A stretch of 35,262 bases of DNA, taken from assembly GCA_902765595.1 (NCBI GenBank), contig CACXAQ010000017.1:1-35262 (forward strand). The letters are read 5' to 3'. The notes below the pieces were generated by a model. That model worked only from the letters and a program-made list of their open reading frames with translations, searched no databases and was not told the DNA's origin. Both the position numbers and the translations under genes were made by a program. Positions 16,743-26,300 of this stretch are shown here, one piece after another. How positions within the stretch are numbered: position 1 is the first letter of the stretch; every line of letters starts with the position of its first letter. Source of the DNA: Oscillospiraceae bacterium (lineage in GTDB: Bacteria; Bacillota; Clostridia; Oscillospirales; Oscillospiraceae).

Positions 16743-17681
16743 TTATGATTCTTCCTGTTTTTCTTCTTTGCCGCCTGCCGGCTCTTCAGCAGCGGCCCGG
16801 TTGACGTAGAGCTTTTCGGCCGGGTGCGCCTTTCCCCGCTGGATCAGCAGCAGCGCTCCGGAAATGATCACCAGTACAATGCTCAGCGCCTGGGACACCC
16901 GGATCCCCGTGTGCCCGATGTACAGACTGTCGGTCCTGAGCCCCTCGATCCAGGCGCGGCCCAGGCCGTACCAGAGGAAGTACAGCAGCGTTGTCTGCCC
17001 GTCGTACTTCCGCTTCCCCTTCTTGCCCCAGATGACCAGGAAGAGGAGCCCGACCAGGTTCCACAGACTTTCATAGAGAAAGGTGGGGTGGACGTAGATG
17101 GTGTTGCCGGAGGGATCGGTGAGCCCCATGCGGCAGAAGATCTCCGTGGGGGCGCCGAAGGCCTCCCGGTTCATGAAATTGCCCCAACGGCCGATGATCT
17201 GACCGATCAGCAAACCGTATACCGTCACGTCCAGCATGGCCGGGACGGGGATCTTTTTATGCCGGCAGACCAGCAGGATGGCCAGGATCCCGCCGATGAT
17301 GCCGCCGTAGATGGCGATCCCGCCCTCCCAAACGGCAAAAACGGAGGCGGGGCGGCCCACGAACTCATCCAGCCGGAACAGCACATAGTAGATCCGGGCG
17401 CAGAGGATGGACAGGGGGATCAGCAGGATCACCATGTCGTAAAAATCATCGGCCTTGATGCCGAAGCTCCGGCTGTGGCGGGCGCAGTACAGGATGCCCA
17501 GCAGAAAGCCCAGGGCGATCAGCACGCCGTAAAAATAGATCTTGTGACCGAAAAGGGTGAAATAGGCCGGGGGATTCAGCCCGAAGATCCCCAGGAAGGG
17601 GAAGCTGATCTCCGACTCCCGCTGGATGGTCTGGATGAATTCCTCCTCCAGTGCCACCAGCCCCGTGGTGATAGACAGCAT
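16743..17681 (-). CDS. lgt: Prolipoprotein diacylglyceryl transferase
   Basis: The 312-residue polytopic enzyme has the Lgt hallmarks. These include IYFYGVLIALGFLLGIL; VWEGGIAIYGGIIGGI; the signature IIGRWGNFMNREAFG with catalytic/essential Arg and Asn; FLYESLWNL; and the C-terminal YGLGRAWIEGLRTDSL with its conserved Arg and Glu. It transfers diacylglycerol from phosphatidylglycerol to the lipobox Cys of prelipoproteins. The lipoprotein at 30571 in this window is a plausible client. The frame is open further upstream, but the ATG at 17681 is chosen because AAGGAG lies eight bases before it and the preceding gene stops one base upstream. The C-terminus carries a non-conserved charged tail. 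Confidence 0.95.
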   Translation of the reverse strand: MLSITTGLVALEEEFIQTIQRESEISFPFLGIFGLNPPAYFTLFGHKIYFYGVLIALGFLLGILYCARHSRSFGIKADDFYDMVILLIPLSILCARIYYVLFRLDEFVGRPASVFAVWEGGIAIYGGIIGGILAILLVCRHKKIPVPAMLDVTVYGLLIGQIIGRWGNFMNREAFGAPTEIFCRMGLTDPSGNTIYVHPTFLYESLWNLVGLLFLVIWGKKGKRKYDGQTTLLYFLWYGLGRAWIEGLRTDSLYIGHTGIRVSQALSIVLVIISGALLLIQRGKAHPAEKLYVNRAAAEEPAGGKEEKQEES

Positions 17682-17682
17682 T

Positions 17683-18960
17683 TCAGGTTCTCCTTGGTTC
17701 AATGATAGACAGTGCCAGCCGCTCCGGTCGAAGCTCCTGCCGGAGAAAGGCCTCGCATTCCTGTCGGGTGACGCTCTGCAGCAGCTCCGTGGCGTCCAGA
17801 GCGCAGTAGCCGTCGAACAGACCCTCCACCAGAGCGATGCAGACGTTTTCAAAATCCTCCAGGCCCCGCAGGCGCGCGCCCAGGGAGGCGCGCTTGGCCC
17901 GATCGAAGCGAACGGGGTCCAGCCCGTCCCGCTCCACACGGCTGAGCTCGTCCTCCAGCGCCCGCAGGACGCCCTCCGGGTCGCTGCTTTCTCCGCCGAT
18001 CAGCAGGGTGCCGGCCCCGGCGACGTACTCGATCTCGGCGTCGAAGTCCCGGTTCAGCAATCCCTCGGCGTAGAGCTTGTTGTAAAAGTCCGAGGACGCG
18101 CCCACCAGCAGCCGCAGAGCCAGGGAGGAGATCAGCCGCTGCCGCAGCGCAGGCTCTCCCCCATCCGCGGGGCGGATCTTTGCGCCGATGAGAAATTGCG
18201 GCGCGGAAATGTCCATCTGCTGCCGGTGGATCCGCTCCAGGGGCAGGGGCGCCTCCGGCTCGCCGAAGTCCGCCGTGGGAACGCTGCCCGACTCCTGACT
18301 CAGCTCCTCCCGGGCGATGCGGGCGATCTCCTCCGGGTCCACGTCGCCCTCCACGCACAGGCACATGTTGCAGGGGGCGTAGAAGACCTTGTGGCAGTCG
18401 TACAGGGTCTGGGCGGTGATTTGGGCGATGCTCTCCACCGTGCCCACCACCCGGTCCCGGATGGGATGGGAGGCGTAAAGCTGGCGGAGCAGGTTGTAGT
18501 ACACGGCGCTGCCGGGGCTGTCCTCGCCCATCCGGATCTCCTGGCCGATGATGCCCTGCTCCTTCTGCACCGTCTCCTCCGTAAACCAGGGGGTGGAGAC
18601 GAAGTGCAGCAGCAAGCGGAGATTCTCCTCGAAGCGCTCGGTGCACTGGAAGTAGAAGCAGGTGATGCCCTCGGAGGTGAAGGCGTTGGGGTCGGCGCCG
18701 TTTGCGGTGAGCACGTCCACAGCGGTGTCGCCGTTTGGCAGGTCGAACATCTTGTGCTCCAGGAAGTGGGCCACGCCCGCCGGGGTGTCCACGGTCCGCC
18801 CGTCCACGGTGAAGCGGCGGTGGGCGCCGCCGTAATTGGCCGCAAACACGGCGTAGCGGCTGCGAAAGCCCTTCTTGGGGATCACCCGCAGGCGCAGGCC
18901 GTTGGGCAGGGTCTCGCTGTATAGGGTTTCCCCGATGTGGGGATAGGCTTTATTCTCCAT
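17683..18960 (-). CDS. M16 metallopeptidase, YmfH-like (active-site motif present)
   Basis: The roughly 425-residue protein has the inverted zinc motif HFLEH (HxxEH; AGVAHFLEHKMFDLPNG, about residues 66-82). The distal Glu region IIGQEIRMGEDSPG completes the site. A second, non-catalytic M16 half follows. It is paired with a motif-less M16 paralogue just upstream, the usual arrangement of YmfF/YmfH-type pairs, which would form a heterodimeric peptidase. The start at 18960 is preferred to the ATG at 18966 because GGAGG lies six bases before the former and directly abuts the latter. The gene overlaps the upstream coding sequence by 11 bases, implying coupling. Confidence 0.9.
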   Translation of the reverse strand: MENKAYPHIGETLYSETLPNGLRLRVIPKKGFRSRYAVFAANYGGAHRRFTVDGRTVDTPAGVAHFLEHKMFDLPNGDTAVDVLTANGADPNAFTSEGITCFYFQCTERFEENLRLLLHFVSTPWFTEETVQKEQGIIGQEIRMGEDSPGSAVYYNLLRQLYASHPIRDRVVGTVESIAQITAQTLYDCHKVFYAPCNMCLCVEGDVDPEEIARIAREELSQESGSVPTADFGEPEAPLPLERIHRQQMDISAPQFLIGAKIRPADGGEPALRQRLISSLALRLLVGASSDFYNKLYAEGLLNRDFDAEIEYVAGAGTLLIGGESSDPEGVLRALEDELSRVERDGLDPVRFDRAKRASLGARLRGLEDFENVCIALVEGLFDGYCALDATELLQSVTRQECEAFLRQELRPERLALSIIEPRRT

Positions 18961-20248
18961 CCTCATCCTCCGGCTTTCCGCCCTTCAGGAAATAGATCAG
19001 GTCGCAGTCCACGCTCCGGGCGATGCGCACCACGTCCTCCTTCGTCACGTCTTCCGCCAGCGCGGCCAGCTCCAGAGGGCCGTATTCCAGCCCGTCCAGG
19101 GTCTGGGCCAGGAGGAAGCCCTCCAGCTCGCCCTGGCTGTCGGTCATGGCCCGCAGGTCCGAGGCCACGCCCGCCCTGGCGGCGCTCAGCTCCTCCTCGG
19201 TGATCTCGCCCCGGCGCATGGCCTCCAGCTGGGCAAAGATCTCGTCCCGGGCCGGCTCCAGCTTGTCAAAAGCAATGCCCGAGGACACCAGCAGCAGGCC
19301 CTTGTGGGTATCCGCCAGGGACCCGGCGTGGTAGCACAGCTGCAGCCTCTCCCGGACGTTGCGGAAGAGCTTGGAGCTGGTCCCGCCGCCGTAGACGGCG
19401 TTGAAGACCAGGATGGCGGCCTGGTCCGGGTCCTCCATGCAGTCCCCCAGGCGCCAGCCGATCACCAGGTTTCCCTGGTTCACGTCCAGCTCCTCCTCCA
19501 CGAAGCGGGGCCGGTCCTCCAGCGCGTTCATGCGCAGGTCCGTGCCGATCTCATAGTCGATCTCGCCCCGGGGCAGGGTGATGAGCGCGTCCCGCAGGGC
19601 GGCGCGCAGCTCCTTTTCGGCGGCGCGCCCGCAATAGAAGATCTCCACCGGGCTCTGCTGCAGCAGCGTGTGGTACTGCTTGGTGAGCTTTTTGTAGTTG
19701 ATGGCCTCGCATTCGTCCTCGCCGCCAAGCCGGCTCACCGCAAAGTCCTCGCAGCAGCACATCTCCTCCACACAGCGGCTCAGCGCGTAGGAGGACTTGT
19801 AGTTGACGCGGCTGCGGATCCGATCCAGCAGCTTCTCCTTCTCACTGTCCACGTACTGGGGCAGCAGCAGCCCGCCCCGGGTGGCCGGCGCCAGCAGCAG
19901 CTGGCCCAGCAGCTCCGCCGCGTCATGCAGCACGTTCTGCCCGCCCGGGAGGAATTCCCCCTCCGGGATGCTGGCGTAAAAGCCCAGGCACTGGATCTCT
20001 CCGATCTTGCGGACCGCCGGCTCCACAGCCGTGCCGTAGAGCTCCTCCATCCGGGCGGAGAGCGCCTCCATATCCGGGAACCGGGCGGTGCCCCGGCGGA
20101 GCACATAGGGGATCAGCGCGTTCATGGCGGCCGTCTCCCGCTTGAGCTGGGTCAACAGACTCAGGCTCAGGCAGGCGGTCTTGAATTTTTCCGAGCGCAG
20201 GTGGTTGAGCCATACGCCCGGCAGGATCTCGGACCTTGTCAGCTCCAT
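18950..20248 (-). CDS. M16-family protein, YmfF-like (zinc motif absent)
   Basis: The 432-residue protein shares the M16 fold (two related halves, with YGGGTSSKLFRNVRERLQLCY in the second half). Where HxxEH should be, the sequence reads IPYVLRRGTARFPDME, so the catalytic centre is missing. Such proteins serve as the non-catalytic subunit of M16 heterodimers, as known for the Bacillus ymfF/ymfH pair. It is the first gene of a six-gene operon (this gene, ymfH-like, lgt, coiled-coil, GT2, gtrA-like). GGAGGTG lies seven bases before the ATG, and an extended -10 promoter is just upstream. Confidence 0.88.
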   Translation of the reverse strand: MELTRSEILPGVWLNHLRSEKFKTACLSLSLLTQLKRETAAMNALIPYVLRRGTARFPDMEALSARMEELYGTAVEPAVRKIGEIQCLGFYASIPEGEFLPGGQNVLHDAAELLGQLLLAPATRGGLLLPQYVDSEKEKLLDRIRSRVNYKSSYALSRCVEEMCCCEDFAVSRLGGEDECEAINYKKLTKQYHTLLQQSPVEIFYCGRAAEKELRAALRDALITLPRGEIDYEIGTDLRMNALEDRPRFVEEELDVNQGNLVIGWRLGDCMEDPDQAAILVFNAVYGGGTSSKLFRNVRERLQLCYHAGSLADTHKGLLLVSSGIAFDKLEPARDEIFAQLEAMRRGEITEEELSAARAGVASDLRAMTDSQGELEGFLLAQTLDGLEYGPLELAALAEDVTKEDVVRIARSVDCDLIYFLKGGKPEDEDGE

Positions 20249-20277
20249 AGGGCACCTCCGATGAATTTTATCACATT

Positions 20278-20283
20278 ATTATA
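20278..20283 (-). promoter_or_regulatory. Extended -10 promoter of the M16-lgt-gtr operon
   Basis: On the minus strand TGGTATAAT ends in a perfect TATAAT (20278-20283) with an extended TG. The -35 region 17 bases upstream (TTTTCT) is poor. It lies about 30 bases before the start at 20248. Confidence 0.6.
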
Positions 20284-20340
20284 CCATATCCGGCGGACAA
20301 AGAAAAGAGCGAAACGCGAAAAGACGCGCCGGGGAAAGCC

Positions 20341-20367
20341 GATCCCGGGGCGTATCGCCCCGGGATC
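20341..20367 (-). terminator. GC-rich hairpin after the beta-glucan-synthase-like gene
   Basis: An 11-bp perfect stem (20341-20351 with 20357-20367) starts right after the stop codon at 20369 on the minus strand. It is followed by only a short T-run (GGCTTTCC), so termination may be partial. Confidence 0.6.
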
Positions 20368-20368
20368 C

Positions 20369-23300
20369 TCAGTTCGGTTCTACAGGGCGGGCATAGGGCT
20401 CCCCGTCCACGGAGACGGCGCCGTTTTCGGCGTGGATGGTCCGGCCTTTCCACACCGCCGTCCAGGTCTCCGGCCCGGGGCTCACCGTAAGCGCCCCGTC
20501 CCGCAGACGCAGTCCCAGCAGGTCCTCCGCGGCGATGCGGAAGAACCAGCCCGCGGAGCCGGTATACCAGGTCCAGCCGGCCTCACCCTCGTGACCGGGG
20601 GCGGCGCTCACGTCGGCGGCCAGTACAAAAGGCTCCGCTTCCCAGCGCTCCGGGTCGTGCTCCTCCGGCAGCAGCAGCCGCAGCAGGCCCAGGGCCTCTT
20701 CCCGCCGACCCTGCCGGAAGCAGGCCCGGATCAGCCACAGGGCTCCGTGGGTGTACTGCCCGCCGTTTTCCCGCCAGCCCCGGCCATAGCCCACAATGCT
20801 GCCGGGACTGCGCTCTCCTTCGCCGTAGGGCGGGTCAAAGAGCTTGAGGATGCCGTGTTCCCGGTCCACCAGGCGCGCAAGCACCGCGTCCACGGCCGCC
20901 CGGGCGTGCTCCGGATCTGACCAGGGGCTCATGGCGGCAAAGGCCTGGGGCAGCAGGTCGATCCGCTCCTCCCCGCCCAGGGGCTCGCCGTCGGCCCAGT
21001 AGCCTCGGGCGTACCAGCGCCCGTTCCAGGATGCTTCCGCCGCCCGGCCCGCTGCCTCGGCGGCAGCCTGATACCGCTCCGCCCCCGGCTGGCCCAGCCG
21101 GTCCAGCAGCCGGGCAAAGCGGCCGGCGCAGAGGGCCAGGAACCAGCCCATCCACACGCTCTCCCCGTCCACGGCGTCCAGCGCGTCGTTCCAGTCCCCG
21201 CTGCCGAAGCGGGGCAGTCCGTGGGGGCCAACGCCCCGGGCAAGGCAGCAGTCCAGAGCCGCCCGGGCGTGCGCCAGCACCGATGCCGCGGGAGCGGGCT
21301 CGGGCGTCTCATAGCGGTTATGCTCGTGGGGGGCCAGGGGCGCGGAGGCGCAGAAGGGCTCCTCCCGGACGCAGAGACCCAGGTCGCCGGTGGCTTCCAC
21401 ATATTCGCACAGCGCCCACACCAGCCACAGCAGGTCGTCGGCGCAGCGGGTTCGCACGCCCTTGTCCCCCTCGGGCTGGGGGTGCCACCAGTGCATCACG
21501 TCTCCCTCCCGGTACTGGTGCCGGCAGGCGTCCAGGATCCGCTCCCGGGCGTAGCCCGCGTCCAGCAGCAGGAGATTGACCGCGTCCTGGAGCTGGTCCC
21601 GGAAGCCGTAGGCCCCGGCGCTTTGGTAGAGGCTGCTGCGCCCCATCAGGCGGCAGGCCAGCGTCTGGTAGGCGGCCCAGTGGTTCAGATAGCGGTCCAG
21701 CGGCCCGATCCCGGTCTCGATCCGCAGATCTCCCAGCAGCCGCTGCCACTGGGCCCGGGCGTCCGCCCCCGCGGAGAGGGCCGCGCCGGGACGGAGGAGC
21801 TGGCGCAGCTCCGCCTCGCTGCAGCAGCCGCAGCCCAGCACCGTCAGCTCTTCCCCCTCCAGGCGCATGAGCATGGCGGGGGGCGTAAAGTCCGTCCGGC
21901 AGGTGCAGGGACTGCCGCTGCCGGCCAGGAAGCTGAGGCCCTCCCGGCCGCTCTCCGGGTTTTCCGCCCGGAACAGACCGTCGGCGTAGCGGCAGGTGAG
22001 AGAGCTGGCGTCCCCCGGACCCAGCACCGGCTCCAGCAGCCACTGGACCGTCAGGCCCTCCGCGCCGCGGAGGATCAGCAGCCGGGTGTCCTGCCAGGGC
22101 GGGATCAGCGCCTCCGTCACCAGCGTGCGCCCGGGCAGCCGCTTCTCCCAGCGGGCATAGCCCGGGGCGAAGCACACGCTGCAGGGATAGCCGTCGTTGG
22201 CCGCAAAGAGGCTCACGGCCTTTCCGTCCAGCTCTACCCAGAGCAATTCGTGCCCCCCGGTGCCCCGCAGGTCCGTCATGGGCGGCACCAGGCGCAGCTC
22301 CCGGGCGTTCTCCAGCCAGAGGGCCGAGAGCCCGCAGTCGGAGACGATGGCCCCCAGGCGCCCGTTGGAGAGCACATGCTGCCAGACCCGCCCCGGCAAA
22401 GGCCCGGGGCCGAAGCAAAAGCTCCCGTCCTCCCAGCGGTGGGGCGGGACGGCGCCCGGATCCCTGGGCTCGCTGAGGCGGGGCCTCTCCGCCGGGGAAA
22501 AGCGCCAGAGCGGGTCCCCGATGCTGACGGAGGCGCGGCTGCGCAGCAGCTCCTCCGCCGCCCTTGGGACAAAATGCACGCCGCCCCGGGCGCCCAGCAG
22601 CGCCTCCAGCCCCCAGCCCTCCAAAAGCTGGGAGATCTGACGGCGCAGAGGCTGGCGGTACTCCCCGGCCTCATCGCTGAGATACACAAGCTCCGCCTCC
22701 TGGCCGCAGCTTTTCAGCAGCAGGAAGCGCCGCAGCAGGGGCAGGGCCTCGGCTGCCTGCCCGTCGCAGACCAGCAGGGGCAGATCCCCGGAAATGGCAT
22801 AGGGCCACAGATCCCGCCGGGGCGCCGCCGCATAGAGAGGCCGGTGCAGCAGGGGCAGCAGCCCCATGGCCGCGCCCACCTCCTGCCCGCTCATGCCCAG
22901 GCGCTGGGCAAAGGCCCCGGTCAGATCCGCCCGGTCCCGGGAGTCCAGGATCTGCCTGGCGCCTGTCAGTGCCGCTTCCCGGTTCCGCCCCAGGCACAGG
23001 GCAAAGCACAGCTCCCGGGTCTCCCCGGCCTGCAGCTCCAGGGGGACCGTCAGCGCGCAGAGGGGCGCATCCTCCACCCGGGCGGGGGCGTCAGAGGCGA
23101 GGCAGAGCCAGAGAGGTCCCTGCTCACCCCGGGGGAGCCGGTGCATCAGCAGGGCGTTTTTGCCCTTCTCCGTCTCGATCCCCAGCTCCCAGTAGGCCGG
23201 GTGTGCGGCGTAGTCCGCCCAGCGGGCCAGAATGGGCCGCAGGGAGAACGAGAGCTGGCCCGCACCGCTGCGAAGTGCCTGAAGGCGCAGGCGGCGGGCC

Positions 23301-26300
23301 TCCCCCGGCTCCGCTGCCGCGGCGCTGATCTCGGCGGAGCAGAGCAGCCCGTCCCGCTCCCGGGTCCAGAGCCCCCGGTTTTCCGAGAGCTCCCAGCGCT
23401 CCGCCTCAGAGAGCAGGGGCCTGCGGACGCCGCCCCAGAGAAGCTCCAGCCCCGGCCCTTCCTCCGTCAGGGTGGGGGAGCCGTAGACCGTGCGGCCCAG
23501 GAAGGCCGCGTGGGTGCTGCCCTTGCTGGAGAGCAGCAGCTCGTAGCTGCCGTTGGTGAGCAGGCAGCGCCGCTCGTCCCAGTCTTCCGCGCCGCCCTGG
23601 ATCGACCAGCGCAGGTCCTGCATCCGGGACGGCTTTTCCGGCGCCCGGGTCAGATCCCGGCGCAGCACCGCCCCGGCGTCCGGCAGCCGCTCCCGCAGCA
23701 GGGGCTGAAAGGCCGCCATGGCGGGATCCAGCAGGAACCAGCGGCGCACCACCCCGTCGCAGAGGGCGTTGGCGGCTGCCAGCACGCTCATGCCCACGTG
23801 GTGGGCCATGGTGCAGCGCACACAGGCCCCGTCCTCCTCCCGGCAGCGCTCGGGGGTGAAGTCCAGCGCATCAAAGAAGCCGTGGCGGCCCAGGGCCCCG
23901 CAGCGCTCGAAGAGCCGCAGGTCGTTCACCGCTCCCTGGGGGTCGATGGCCAGGGCCAGAAAGGCGGCGTAGGGCGCGGTCACCAGGTCCGTGTCCTGGC
24001 CCCGCTTCAGGGCCAGATCCCCGCATCCGTTGGCCTTATAGCGATAGGTGAGGGCCGGGTCCAGGGCGTAGTAGGCGCTCTCCGAAATGCCCCAGGGCTT
24101 GCCGGGGAAGCGGCGGCGTTTTTGCACATACACGCAAAAGCGCGCGCTCTCCTGCAGCAGACTTCCAGGGCAGTAGGGCAGAAACAGCGCCGGCATCAGG
24201 TATTCGAACATGGTGCCCGTCCAGCTGGCGAGGCCCCGGTAGCCGTCCTTCTGGAGCTGGGCCCGGCTCAGCCGCTGCCAGTGCTTCTTCGGCGCCTGGC
24301 CCTGGGCCAGGGCCAGGTAGCTGGTGAGCATGGCCTCGCTTGCCATAAGGTCGTACCAGCCCCCCACGCCCCGCTCCTTTTCCGTGTCGTAGGAGATATA
24401 GAAGAGTCCCCGGCTCTTGTCATACAGCAGGGAGAAGTCCATCTCCCCGATCAGCCGGTCGAGCCTGGCCGCAAGCTCTCCCTCGCCCCATTCCGTCAGG
24501 GCGCCCCGGACCGTGAGGAGCGCCGCGCAGAGATTGCCGCTGTCCACGGTGGAGACAAAGGCCGGCAGCAGCGGCGAAAGACTCCGGGTATCGTACCAGT
24601 TGTAGAAATGCCCCCGCCAGCGGGGCATCCGCTCCAGGGCGGCGGTGATGGCCTCGATGCGGTCAAGTGCCTCCTCCCGGGAGATCAGCTCCAGGGCCCG
24701 GGCGGCGGCTGCGGAGGCCATGGCCAGCCCCATGTTGGTGGGAGAGCTGCGGTGGGCCAGGCCCACCGGCGGCTGCTCCTGGTAATTATCCGGGGGCAGA
24801 CCGTGATCCTCGGCACCGCAGAAGTCCCGGTAGTATTGATAGCTCTTCCCCGCGGCCTCCCGGAGATAGTCCCGGTCGGCGGCGGAGAGCTGGGCTTCCC
24901 TGCGGGCCGGCAGGGCCAGAGCAAAGGCCGTGATCGGAGAGAGCAGCCACAAAAGCCCCGCCGAACGGCCCAGAATAGAGGGCGAAAACAGCAGCAGATA
25001 CAGCCCCGACAGCGCAGCCGGCCAGAAAGCCAGCACGTGGGCCCATAGCCCGCCCTTGCCCTGCTCCGCCTGGGCGGCGGTCTGCCACTGCAGCAGCTTC
25101 CGGTGGGTCACGGTCATCCGCCACAGGGCGGTGAGCGCCGCCGTCAGGCAGATCCAGGCCTCATAGGGCAGCAGCCACAGCCGCAGGAAGGTCTGCACGA
25201 TGGCGCCGCCCACCCCGGTCAGCACCCGGGAGAAACGGCGCAGCCGCAGCTTTTCCCGCTGCTGCAGGCTCCCTTCGATGAGGGAGAGCGTCAGCCGGTC
25301 CAGCAGCGCCAGCAGCGCCGCCCAGGCCGAGACGGCCAGCGGCTCCCCCGGCAGCAGAAAGCCCGCCAGGATGGCGAACAGCGTCATGGGCGGCAGCAGG
25401 CTCCGGCGCAGGCTGTCAAACAGCCGCCAGCGCTCGATCTCCGGCAGGTCCCGGCAGAAGAGGAAGGGCAGGTTCTGCCAGTCGCCCCGCACCCAGCGGT
25501 GCAGACGCTTGAAGTAGCTCAACGGGCGGGCAGGGAAGGCGTCGGCAAAGGCCGCGTCTCCCAGAAAACCGCCCCGCAGCAGCGCCCCCTCCACCGCGTC
25601 GTGGGACAGGGTCCGCCCGGGCTTTACCCGCTCCCCGGTACAGCGCAGCAGGGCACGGGCGTCCAGGATGCCCTTGCCCGCAAAGCCCCCGCTGCCGAAG
25701 GCGTCCATATAGAGTTCCCCGCAGAGCCCCCCGTAGGGGTCGCTGCCGCCCACCCCGGCGAAAACCAGCGCGAAGTCCGTGGCGGTGGCGCTTTGAAGCT
25801 CCGTGTCCATCCGGGGCTGCAGAACCCCGTGGCCCCCGATGACCACTCCGGTCCTCTCGTCGAGCCGGGGGCGGTTCAGCGGGTGGAGCATGGCGCCGAT
25901 CAGTTCCCCCGCGGCGCCGGGATAGATCCGGGTGTCGCTGTCCAGGGTCAGGAGATACCTTGTTCCCGTAAGCCGCGCCTGATCCCCGGTCACATTCAGC
26001 GCGCTTTTCTCCCCGCAGCACAGGCGGGCCAGCTCCAGCAGAGCCCCCCGCTTGCGCTCGAAGCCCGCCCAGCACTCGCCGTTAAAGCTGCGGGCGCGGG
26101 TAAAGAGGAAAAATCCCCCGCCGTAACGGGTGTTCAGCGCCTCGATCCCCGCACGGGCCGCGTCCAGCACGGCCTTGTCCCCGGGGACAGTCTCCGTCTC
26201 CGCCTCCGGCAGGTCCGCAAGCAGGCCGAAGAGCAGGTTCTCTCCCTCGCTGCGGCTGGCCATGCGCAGCTCCTCCAGCCGGCGGCACTGGGCCAGGGCC

